A stretch of DNA of 64,000 bases from Bog-105 sp965277435 (GTDB lineage Bacteria > Acidobacteriota > Terriglobia > Bryobacterales > Bryobacteraceae). Positions 1-6,818 of this stretch are shown one piece after another (the stretch's first letter is position 1; the number at the start of each line of letters is the position of its first letter). The position numbers and the translations under genes were made by a program. The notes under the pieces are model-generated. The model did no database searches, had not been told where the DNA came from, and saw only the letters and a program-made list of their open reading frames with translations. The stretch covers positions 992,001 through 1,056,000 of the forward strand of contig OZ255821.1 of NCBI GenBank assembly GCA_965277435.1, given 5' to 3'.

Positions 1-69
1 GCGCTGCGTCCGGGCGATCACTTCCATTACCTTCTCCCCCAGATTATCCGCTTTAGCGTAGGCAGCCAT
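1..69 (-). CDS. 5' end of an unidentified gene cut by the window edge
   Basis: An ATG at 69 on the minus strand opens a frame that stays open for 23 codons to the window edge (MAAYAKADNLGEKV...). A purine-rich GGAAG lies directly before the ATG, which is close for a ribosome binding site. The fragment is too short to assign a family. It could equally be a chance open frame. Confidence 0.3.
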   Translation of the reverse strand, partial: MAAYAKADNLGEKVMEVIARTQR

Positions 70-137
70 CTTCCGAACTCATAATAACGTGCGAGTGGGT
101 GAGGAGCGCCGGTCCGGTTCCTTGTTGGCGGCCCAGG

Positions 138-440
138 TTATTGCGGTGGGGTTTCCGCCTCGAATCCTTCGTCAAACGAGGCGGTCGAACCGCATACCGT
201 CACCTTCAGATTCTTGGTGGCTTTGAACGGTACCTGGTTACTGGTGCCGTAGCGCATTACGTTCACTACGGCTCCGGGTTCTGAAGCTGTGTAAACCCGG
301 CAGGATTCCAGCTGGGTGCGGCTCCATTTGTTCTTCTCGAAATTGATTGCGGTAAATCTCTGTTCGAAGAATCCCAGCGTCTCCGCGCGCAGTGCACAGG
401 AAAGCAGCACCGCCCCAGCCAAAATCTTTGCTGCAACCAT
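138..440 (-). CDS. small exported protein of unknown function
   Basis: This 100-residue protein begins with a cleavable signal peptide (MVAAKILAGAVLLSCALRAE, predicted cut after ALRA), so it should be secreted or periplasmic. The mature part is about 80 residues with two cysteines that could form a disulfide. No family was recognised. The ATG at 440 is preferred to the GTG one codon upstream because an AGGGT run lies next to it. The gene follows the molybdopterin-binding-domain gene on the same strand, 45 bp after its stop, so co-transcription is possible. Confidence 0.55.
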   Translation of the reverse strand: MVAAKILAGAVLLSCALRAETLGFFEQRFTAINFEKNKWSRTQLESCRVYTASEPGAVVNVMRYGTSNQVPFKATKNLKVTVCGSTASFDEGFEAETPPQ

Positions 441-487
441 CACCCTCTACTCTGCCAGAGTGCGGCGAAGCCCCAATCCAGAGAGCG

Positions 488-1459
488 CTAATTCAATAAA
501 CCGCCATGGCCCAAACAGGCGATCTCCCAACCCGAGATCCGGTATTGCGCAAGGATCGGTGGCAGCACCAGGTCGAGCACGTTCGGCTTGGTTGAGCGGA
601 AACAACACGGAGCGGACACAATCGGAATGTCATCCTTGTAGCTCAGCATCATCAGGTTACCCGGCTCGACCGGAGCGAGAAACCGTTCCAGATGCGCGCC
701 GAGTCGCAGCAGCGCACGTCCTACGACATCTTCTGGCCCAGCGGGCGCAGTGGTAGAGGCAACCAGGATCACCGACGGTTTGGTGCGCAGCAGATGCTGC
801 AGCGCTCGCGTAACCTGCTCTTCTTCTTCGACCGCCGCCAGAGCGTACCGCAGATTCCCGCCGAAGCGTTCCACCCGCGTGCGCACCACCCCTTCGAATA
901 GAGTTCGCGCGCGGTCTCCATGCACCGGGTCGGTGTAGAGAACACCCACGCCGGTCTCCCGAATCGGTCTGGCCTGCAAAATAGCGCCCCGCTCGTTTAA
1001 GATCGATAACATCGTCTCGAGCTGCGACTGTGCCACTGCGAAAGGCGCGCTCTTAATCGTCGCCATGCGCTCTCCCGCCCTGACGTACCGGTAGTTCGCT
1101 ACTGTCGCGATCGCTATGCTGCTCGTGCAGTTAATCTGCCGCAACAGTTCGTCGTCCACCAGCGCACAGCAATTAGCGGTAGCCACCAGGTTGGCTCGTC
1201 CGCCCGCTGCCAGCCTGATTTCCACGGATCCGCAGCACATGGCTTGCGCCACCTCCATTACTGCTTGATCCTCGCCAATTTCACCGTCCTCGAGCTCCGT
1301 CACCCAAACCTGTTGCATGCCTTCCGTCTGCAACAAGCGGATATCTTCATCGCTCAGCACGTGTCCCTTGGCTAAAAGCTTGCGTCCGCCCTGCCGGAAA
1401 ATCGTACAGCAAAGTACGCGGCCGGTTGATTCCTGGATATCTAAGGTAAGTGCTCGCAT
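488..1459 (-). CDS. molybdopterin-binding-domain (MoeA/MogA-like) protein
   Basis: The 323-residue protein resembles acidobacterial proteins annotated as molybdopterin-binding. The C-terminal half, about residues 165-320, looks like a MoCF-biosynthesis fold: GVLYTD start, a Rossmann-like SVILVASTTAPAGPEDVV segment, and a late PVEPGNLMML-(x)-IPIVSAPCC segment where MoeA/Mog proteins bind the pterin. The N-terminal part resembles the MoeA linker. It lacks full MoeA length (about 400 residues), so calling it a molybdenum insertase would go too far. The start is secure: ATG preceded by GGGAGGAAG. Its 5' region contains repeated GTAC motifs. Function inferred only from domain resemblance. Confidence 0.6.
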   Translation of the reverse strand: MRALTLDIQESTGRVLCCTIFRQGGRKLLAKGHVLSDEDIRLLQTEGMQQVWVTELEDGEIGEDQAVMEVAQAMCCGSVEIRLAAGGRANLVATANCCALVDDELLRQINCTSSIAIATVANYRYVRAGERMATIKSAPFAVAQSQLETMLSILNERGAILQARPIRETGVGVLYTDPVHGDRARTLFEGVVRTRVERFGGNLRYALAAVEEEEQVTRALQHLLRTKPSVILVASTTAPAGPEDVVGRALLRLGAHLERFLAPVEPGNLMMLSYKDDIPIVSAPCCFRSTKPNVLDLVLPPILAQYRISGWEIACLGHGGLLN

Positions 1460-1482
1460 TACTTCCTCCCGCCAGTCTTTTT

Positions 1483-1610
1483 AGTACTAGTTGACTGGTG
1501 GTACTGAGTATAACGGTACTTTTTTATAAAAAGCTAGTACAAAATTGAGAACTTTGCACTTTTTACCAAATATTTTTTTGAAAGAGCCATTGGAGGACGA
1601 GGAAAGTACC
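1483..1610. promoter_or_regulatory. cluster of five GTAC-centred repeats in the 1460-1626 intergenic region
   Basis: The motif (A/G)GTAC(T/C/A) occurs near 1483, 1500, 1515, 1536 and 1605, the first four spaced 17, 15 and 21 bp apart in an AT-rich stretch just upstream of the ATG at 1459. A CCAGTC...GACTGG inverted repeat spans the first of them. The layout suggests a multi-site operator for the molybdopterin-domain gene. The binding protein is unknown. Confidence 0.3.
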
Positions 1611-1626
1611 ACTCGGGCTGTAACTT

Positions 1627-2184
1627 TTACCGAAGACCTGGTTTTGCCAATGTGGGAAGTGCAACCAGTTCTGAAAAGTTCTCATCTGGTGTACGGATTA
1701 TTTCGACGTTCGGATCACCCAGCTGCTTTAAAACCGCAATTTCATCGCAATTCCGGAATTTCGAGCATCGCAAACAGTCTTTCCAGACTTTTAGTGGTAA
1801 TTCACCGCGTTCGACTTCATGGAACCCCGCCTTCTCGAAAAACCCAGGCACATAGGTAAACGCAAAAATCGACGCCAGCCCGTTTTCCCGCGCTTCCAAT
1901 TCTAGGTTTTCCACTAACGCGCGCCCCACGCCGTGCTGTTTGGCCTCGGGCCAGACGGCAAGCGAGCGGACTTCGCCACTGGTCGGAGTATAAAAATGCA
2001 GCGCGCCGCACCCCAGCAGCTCCTTCCCGTCGTAAGCGCAACTGAAATCCCGGATATTCTCCGACATCTCAAATTCAGTGCGCGGCAGCATAATGCCATC
2101 CGCGGCATAGGCATTGATCAGGGCGAGAATGCGCGGAATATCCTGCATAGTTGCTTTGCGTACAGCCACTGAGACCGCCGTCAT
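1627..2184 (-). CDS. argA: short GNAT N-acetyltransferase, probable N-acetylglutamate synthase
   Basis: The 185-residue GNAT protein probably acetylates glutamate with acetyl-CoA, the first step of arginine synthesis. The acetyl-CoA loop is seen as Q-H-G-V-G-R-A (residues about 85-91), after the beta4 strand GEVRSLAV, and the C-terminal FFEKAGF motif is typical of the short-form synthases. The family is assigned from this resemblance and from position: its ATG overlaps the argB stop by 4 bp (ATGA), third in an argC-argB-argA-like operon. A longer frame upstream would run through argB and is not the start. A cysteine pair, CLRCSKF, near residue 140 matches this subfamily. Confidence 0.75.
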   Translation of the reverse strand: MTAVSVAVRKATMQDIPRILALINAYAADGIMLPRTEFEMSENIRDFSCAYDGKELLGCGALHFYTPTSGEVRSLAVWPEAKQHGVGRALVENLELEARENGLASIFAFTYVPGFFEKAGFHEVERGELPLKVWKDCLRCSKFRNCDEIAVLKQLGDPNVEIIRTPDENFSELVALPTLAKPGLR

Positions 2185-2981
2185 GGCCGCGCTCCTTCCC
2201 GGGTTTTGCTGGCAATGGCCATTAAACGCGTCCCGACGGGCGCCCCGGCAAAAACCCGTGCACACACATCCAGTTCCTGTCCACTGGCAATCACTACCTG
2301 AGTTACTCCTCTTTCCACCGCACCTTTGGCCGCTTCGAGTTTGGCCTGCATGCCGCCGTGCGCCACCCCGCTTTGAATCAACCCCTCCAGCTCCGTCAGT
2401 TCCAGGTTTGGTAAGACTTGGCCCGCAGCATCCTTCACCCCAGCCACATCCGTCAAAAAGAGTAACCGGTCCGCCCCGAAGGCCACGGCGCAGGACACCG
2501 CCATTTGATCTGCATTGACGTTATAAATGGTTCCGCGCTCGTTACTGGCTATACATGCCACGACCGGCAGATACCCGCCGTGAATCAGCAGTTCGAGCAA
2601 CGCCCCATTCGACGCAACTGGCCGCCCCACAAATCCCAACTCTTCTCGTAGCTGCTCGGCCCGGGTCAATCCGCCATCCACGCCGCTGAGTCCCACAGCC
2701 GGCTGTCCCGCCGCGCTGAAGGCAGCCACGAATTGCTTATTCACACTGCCCGCAATCACCTTGCAGGCTGCGTCAATCACCGTCTCGTCCGACACGCGCA
2801 AGCCGCCCACGAAGCGGCTGGCAATCCCCCGCTCTTCGAGAAATCGCGTCATCTGTCTTCCGCCCCCATGCACCACTACCAACCGGTGCTCGCTTTGCAG
2901 GGCCGCTATCTGCCATGCCAAACTCGTGCGGCTTCGCTCTTCGTCCAGCAGGGTGCCGCCTACTTTTACCAAAACCTTCAC
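2181..2981 (-). CDS. argB: acetylglutamate kinase
   Basis: This 266-residue amino-acid kinase phosphorylates N-acetylglutamate with ATP, the second step of arginine biosynthesis, in the cytoplasm. It opens with the conserved VKVGGTLLD lysine/glycine segment, followed by VVHGGGRQM at about residue 36, which binds phosphates. The middle carries GLSGVDGGL and NVNADQMA, and the nucleotide-binding end contains FLTDVAGVKD and GGMQAKLEAA. Length is normal for ArgB (about 260-300). It overlaps argC upstream and the acetyltransferase downstream by 4 bp each, so the three are almost certainly translated from one message. Confidence 0.92.
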   Translation of the reverse strand: MKVLVKVGGTLLDEERSRTSLAWQIAALQSEHRLVVVHGGGRQMTRFLEERGIASRFVGGLRVSDETVIDAACKVIAGSVNKQFVAAFSAAGQPAVGLSGVDGGLTRAEQLREELGFVGRPVASNGALLELLIHGGYLPVVACIASNERGTIYNVNADQMAVSCAVAFGADRLLFLTDVAGVKDAAGQVLPNLELTELEGLIQSGVAHGGMQAKLEAAKGAVERGVTQVVIASGQELDVCARVFAGAPVGTRLMAIASKTREGARP

Positions 2982-4000
2982 AGCAGGCCTTCGGTCTCAG
3001 GCATCCCGAGCATGAGATTCAGATTCTGAATCGCCTGCCCGGCCGCGCCCTTCATGAGATTGTCTTCGACCGTGACAATCACCGCGCGCTGGCTCTCCGG
3101 GTCAAAAACGAACCCAATGTCGCAAAAATTCGTGCCCTGCACGGCACGCAAATCCGGCAGCTTACCCGGCGCATAGAGCCGCACGAACGGTTCGTTCTCA
3201 TACGCCTCTTCATAGATCGTCAGTAGATCTACCGCTTTTTCCACCCGCTCGGTCCGCACGTAGATCGTTTCCAGAATGCCGCGCATGAGCGGCAGCAAGT
3301 GGGCGGAAAAGGTAAACTCCCGTTCGCCCAGGCCGGAATGTTCCAGCACTTCAGCGATATGGCGGTGCTCCATGATGCCGTACGCGCTGAAGTTTTCCGC
3401 CGCTTCGCAGAAGCTGGTGTGAAGTGTGGCCTTACGACCTGCGCCGCTAATTCCCGATTTGGCGTCGCAAATGATTCCGCGCGTTCGATCAACGACCTGC
3501 GCCCGTACAAGCGGCCGGATCGCCAGATTAGCCGCGGTCGGGTAGCAGCCTGGATTCGCCACCAGCCGCGCTCCGGCGATTTCCTCGCGGTAAAACTCGG
3601 GCAACCCATACACCGCTTGCTCCAGCAACGCCGGCTGGGTGTGCCGTTCCTTGTACCAGCGGGAATACGCTTCCCCGTCGCGCAGCCGGAATGCGCCGCT
3701 CAAATCGATCACCCGGGTTTCATCGCTGAGCATGTCGCCAGCCAGTTTCATCGACACCTCAGGTGGCGTTGCCAGCAGGACGAGTTCTAGTTTCTCCTGA
3801 CTGACTGCCTCCTGGCTTGCCGGAATGGTGCGGGCCGGAACACTTCCGAGCGGCAACGAACCCGGCTCGGCGTCGCCTCGATGCTCCAGTTGCACTACTT
3901 CCACTCCGGGATGCTTATCGAGCAGTTTGACGACTTCGGCCCCGCTATACCCGCGGAATCCGGCGACCCCAACCAGATGCCTATCTGAGTAATTATTCAC
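2978..4000 (-). CDS. argC: N-acetyl-gamma-glutamyl-phosphate reductase
   Basis: This 340-residue NADPH enzyme reduces N-acetylglutamyl phosphate to the semialdehyde, the third step to arginine. The nucleotide-binding GFRGYSGAEVVKLL segment lies near the N terminus and the active-site cysteine sits in NPGCYPTAANL at about residue 150. HRHIAE (about 212) matches the family's substrate-binding histidine. The only start that fits is a GTG at 4000. It has no Shine-Dalgarno sequence and overlaps a palindromic operator, with a TATAAT hexamer only about 12 bp upstream. The transcript may therefore be nearly leaderless (inference). First gene of the arg operon. Confidence 0.92.
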   Translation of the reverse strand: MNNYSDRHLVGVAGFRGYSGAEVVKLLDKHPGVEVVQLEHRGDAEPGSLPLGSVPARTIPASQEAVSQEKLELVLLATPPEVSMKLAGDMLSDETRVIDLSGAFRLRDGEAYSRWYKERHTQPALLEQAVYGLPEFYREEIAGARLVANPGCYPTAANLAIRPLVRAQVVDRTRGIICDAKSGISGAGRKATLHTSFCEAAENFSAYGIMEHRHIAEVLEHSGLGEREFTFSAHLLPLMRGILETIYVRTERVEKAVDLLTIYEEAYENEPFVRLYAPGKLPDLRAVQGTNFCDIGFVFDPESQRAVIVTVEDNLMKGAAGQAIQNLNLMLGMPETEGLL

Positions 4001-4019
4001 AACAATGAATAATTATACT
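3986..4019 (-). promoter_or_regulatory. probable tandem ARG boxes (ArgR operator) over the argC start, with embedded -10
   Basis: On the minus strand AGTATAATTATTCA, TTGTTG and TGAATAATTACTCA follow each other. The second box differs by one base from the ArgR core TGAATWWWWATTCA and the first matches best in its right half. The two 14-bp cores are 6 bp apart, the spacing expected for paired ARG boxes. The inner arms form a perfect 10-bp inverted repeat. TATAAT at 4012-4017 can serve as a -10, so ArgR binding would block initiation. No argR gene is in the window. Confidence 0.65.
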
Positions 4020-4071
4020 ATGTGGCTTTCTTCTTTCCTCCAGAAGGTTCTCCGCAACAAGTGAGAACGGC

Positions 4072-4297
4072 TTATCGCTCGTGGGCATCCTCACGATCGA
4101 ATGTAAAGTCGGGAGGAAAACTCCCACTTATTCAGACGAAGTCTTTCGAGCGCTTTATCGCGACTCACGTCCCGAGCTACTCGGAAATCTCTCTCGCCAG
4201 CAACACTGACCTCGACCTCGTCACCTTCCTTCAGGCATAGCGCTTCCACCAACTTAAGAGGCAACCGGATCGCCAAGCTGTTACCCCATTTGAAATT
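4072..4297 (-). pseudogene. decayed MazE/AbrB-type antitoxin gene
   Basis: Reading down the minus strand, KWGNSLAIRLPLKLVEAL and LKEGDEVEVSV form the swapped-hairpin DNA-binding half of a MazE-like antitoxin. The end, PDFTFDREDAHER then TAA at 4072, is its usual C terminus. The two halves are in different frames: an extra T in the TTTT run at 4117-4120 shifts EFPPDF to EFSSRL. The 5' end also lacks a start, with an in-frame TAA four codons before KWGNS. No MazF-like toxin is found in the 70 bp downstream, so both partners are gone or dead. The TTG at 4276 gives only a 61-residue frame and is unlikely to be a real start. Confidence 0.75.
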
Positions 4298-4475
4298 TTA
4301 TAGATATACCTTAGCAATCCTAAGTTTTCGCAAGTGCGGAAACTCCTGCGATTTGCCGCAGTAGTTCACGCACACGATCGGCACTTCGCCGGCGAACACC
4401 GCTCTCCGATATCTAGGTGGGCAGGAAAAAACGCTACTTTCACTAATGCTGAAAAAATGGTGCCGCTTAAACTGG

Positions 4476-5108
4476 CTATTCCTTCTTCTTGTTCAAATCC
4501 TTGATCATGTTGAGATGCTCTTTCAAAGTCGGCAAAGTCGTCGCGGCAAATTGCTTGATATCTGGATTGGTGCCGTTTTGCGCTTCCGTCTGGAACTCCG
4601 AGACATCCTGCTCGTGATCCTTCACCATGTCCTTGACGTACGCCTTATCGAACGCGGCGCCCGAGAGGCCGGACATTTTGTCCAGCTTCGACTGGTGTTT
4701 GGAATCGAGCGCTGACGGAAGGTCCATGTGCTCTTTGCCGGCCACTTCCTTCAGCTGATCGTTGGCCTTGGAATGGTCATCCACCATTTTCTGGCCGAAT
4801 TGCTTCACGCCTTCGCTCCCGCCCTTAGCAGCGGCGATTTTGCCCAGCTCGACTTCCATCATGCCGCCCATTGCTGCATTCTTGACGAACTTTTTGTCGT
4901 CTACGCGAGAGGTAGACGTGCCAGTGCCGGCATCTGGATTATTTAAACCGCCCGGGGCGTTTGCATTGGGGCTCTGTTGTTGGGGTTGCTGTTGCTGCTG
5001 TGGCGCAGACTGCCCTCCGCCGGGCGCTTGGGCCAGCACAGGCTGCGTGGCGGCGAACGTAAGAGCACAACCGCCTAAAATCAGACCTCTGAACAAAGTT
5101 TTTCGCAT
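4476..5108 (-). CDS. DUF4142 secreted ferritin-like helical protein
   Basis: The 210-residue protein has a signal peptide (cut near VLAQA), a low-complexity linker rich in Gln, Pro and Gly (residues about 28-65), and then a DUF4142 domain of about 135 residues. The domain shows FVKNAAMGGMMEVELGKIAA, FGQKMVDDHSKAN and MVKDHEQDVSEF, the paired histidine/acidic helices of this ferritin-like family. It is expected in the periplasm or outside the cell. The biochemical role of DUF4142 is not settled, though members are often linked to stress. The gene stands alone, with about 180 bp of unassigned DNA on its 3' side. Confidence 0.85.
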   Translation of the reverse strand: MRKTLFRGLILGGCALTFAATQPVLAQAPGGGQSAPQQQQQPQQQSPNANAPGGLNNPDAGTGTSTSRVDDKKFVKNAAMGGMMEVELGKIAAAKGGSEGVKQFGQKMVDDHSKANDQLKEVAGKEHMDLPSALDSKHQSKLDKMSGLSGAAFDKAYVKDMVKDHEQDVSEFQTEAQNGTNPDIKQFAATTLPTLKEHLNMIKDLNKKKE

Positions 5109-5215
5109 ATGGTTTTATCCTGGGTAGCCTGATTGGTTTACCCGAAAGGGCTACACATCAATGGACATTCATTCCGGCTCAGGACGTTTCATGCGCGATA
5201 GCGATCTGCCAATCT

Positions 5216-6208
5216 TCAGATGTCTAGTACTTCGAGAGTAAAGCCACGCAATCGATATTTCGCTACATATTGCCTGTCGAAAGTACGGGCGTGCTGCTCC
5301 TTTCTCAACGCCGCCTGCTGCTCCACCCACCACTCGCCCTGTCCGCCGTTCTGGTAGAACTGCTTGCATAAACTGAGGTGCCGGGCGAAGCCCGCGCGCA
5401 GCCGGGCTTCGTAATTCCCCAGCAGAGCCTCTTCGGCGTCGAGCCGACCTTCCTTAAGCGCGGCGAGTGTGGCTGCAGCCAGAATGGCTTCCCGTATTGA
5501 GTTGCCAGCGCCCTCGCCACATACCGGATCGAAGCGTAAAGCCGCCGTGCCGCACTTGAGCCATCCGGGACCGCACAAAGAATCGGCCAGATGGGGTGTG
5601 GCCGGAAAGCAGCCCGTCAAATGCGACACGCCCTCCACTTGCGCGCTCACCAGCCGGCTCTGTCCCAGCAAGCTGTTGTAATCGCCACCCACGCACAGCA
5701 GCGACGCCCCGCCCTCACCCGACGGCATCAGAAACAGCCAGCCGTCAGCGACCGCCTCAATCGAGCAAGCCGTCGAGTCACTCGCATCGCGCAACTCTAC
5801 CGAGAGAGCGGCCGCCATGCGTTCTCCGAAAACCGCTCCCGGACGCGTCCCGGATGACAACACCCGCCAGCCAGCCTCCGAGTATTCGCAGGGGGGCGGA
5901 ACTCGTTTCCAGAGTTCGCTTAAAAGCTGAGCTTCCGATGCCACCCAGCCGGCGTGGGGCAGCGCTACCGGTGGCGCTCCCGGCTGCCAGGCCACAACGC
6001 GCTTTTCAATGCGGTGGAGTGGTTGCAGGAACGCATCGTCGCCGAAAACGTCGCGCAGCAAGTGCGCCGTTGCGGGACTGATCAGCAGAGTCGGCGACCT
6101 CTCCCGCACACTCGCTGTATAATCTGTCGCCAAGCCTCGCTCGAGTAGCAAGCGGGCGCAGCAGCAGGCCGCGATACCGTCGCCCTGAATGCTAACGGCT
6201 GCCGGCAT
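5216..6208 (-). CDS. qhpG: flavin monooxygenase QhpG of CTQ biogenesis
   Basis: Last gene of the amine dehydrogenase operon. In Paracoccus, QhpG is an FAD monooxygenase that dihydroxylates the gamma-subunit tryptophan before quinone crosslinking. Here the 330-residue protein starts with a dinucleotide-binding-like strand-loop-helix (SIQGDGIAACCCARLLLERG) and has a late flavin-halogenase/monooxygenase-like stretch, LRFDPVCGEGAGNSIREAI (about residues 225-243), matching the G-D-A family motif in a variant form (GEGAG). As I recall, the family is usually longer, so this copy looks compact. Its ATG lies 17 bp inside the end of qhpE. The assignment rests heavily on the operon context. Confidence 0.75.
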   Translation of the reverse strand: MPAAVSIQGDGIAACCCARLLLERGLATDYTASVRERSPTLLISPATAHLLRDVFGDDAFLQPLHRIEKRVVAWQPGAPPVALPHAGWVASEAQLLSELWKRVPPPCEYSEAGWRVLSSGTRPGAVFGERMAAALSVELRDASDSTACSIEAVADGWLFLMPSGEGGASLLCVGGDYNSLLGQSRLVSAQVEGVSHLTGCFPATPHLADSLCGPGWLKCGTAALRFDPVCGEGAGNSIREAILAAATLAALKEGRLDAEEALLGNYEARLRAGFARHLSLCKQFYQNGGQGEWWVEQQAALRKEQHARTFDRQYVAKYRLRGFTLEVLDI

Positions 6209-6818
6209 GAACCGTTCGGGAGTGAGCGCCGGCCAGCCAGCCGGTCACATTCGCGACCGCAAAGCTGATCCCTTGCAGATTCCGTTCGGGCGACACGCCA
6301 GGGATGCTTCTCGGATATCCGCATGCGGCGTAAACTTGCCGTCCATCGCGCCACTCCGCCATCACTTCATCCCGTGCGTAGCGATTGTCGAGCAGCACGC
6401 CTGTCACACCATCGAGCGAGCCCGGAAACGCTCTCTGTCCCTGCATTTCATAGGCGGCCACAATCGTAATGCCGAGCTCCCGGGCCCGCATCACCCTCAC
6501 CTGGAACGCTTCCACGTAGTCCGGGTTGACTGTGCCTAAAGAGAGGTTCACGAAATTCATCCGCTCGCTCAAGCACCAGTCGAGCGCGCGCAGCAATACC
6601 GTTCCGCTGGTCGCGAGCTTCTGGTCGAATACCTTGATTGCATAGATCTCCGCTTCCGGCGCTTTTTCATGGATCACCGCCGCCACTGCCGTGCCATGGC
6701 CCAGTCGGTCAACATAACTACGGTCGATGCCCGTCTCCGCGATCCAGATGCCGCCCGCCATACCGCCTACATGAGGATGCGCCGCATGCACGCCGCTATC
6801 GATGACGCCGACTTTCAA
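6192..6818 (-). CDS. qhpE: subtilisin-like protease QhpE that matures the gamma subunit
   Basis: This S8-family protease of 208 residues is expected to remove the leader from QhpC. All three catalytic residues are visible: Asp7 in VGVIDSG, His41 in LGHGTAVAA, and Ser185 in GISFAVAN. There is no signal peptide, which fits a cytoplasmic processing enzyme. The start is a TTG at 6818 that shares bases with the qhpF stop (TTGA), preceded by GGAGG at about 10 bp. A longer frame begins at 6944, but its first 42 residues are only an out-of-frame shadow of qhpF. At 208 residues it is minimal for a subtilase, lacking prodomain and extensions. Confidence 0.85.
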   Translation of the reverse strand: MKVGVIDSGVHAAHPHVGGMAGGIWIAETGIDRSYVDRLGHGTAVAAVIHEKAPEAEIYAIKVFDQKLATSGTVLLRALDWCLSERMNFVNLSLGTVNPDYVEAFQVRVMRARELGITIVAAYEMQGQRAFPGSLDGVTGVLLDNRYARDEVMAEWRDGRQVYAACGYPRSIPGVSPERNLQGISFAVANVTGWLAGAHSRTVHAGSR

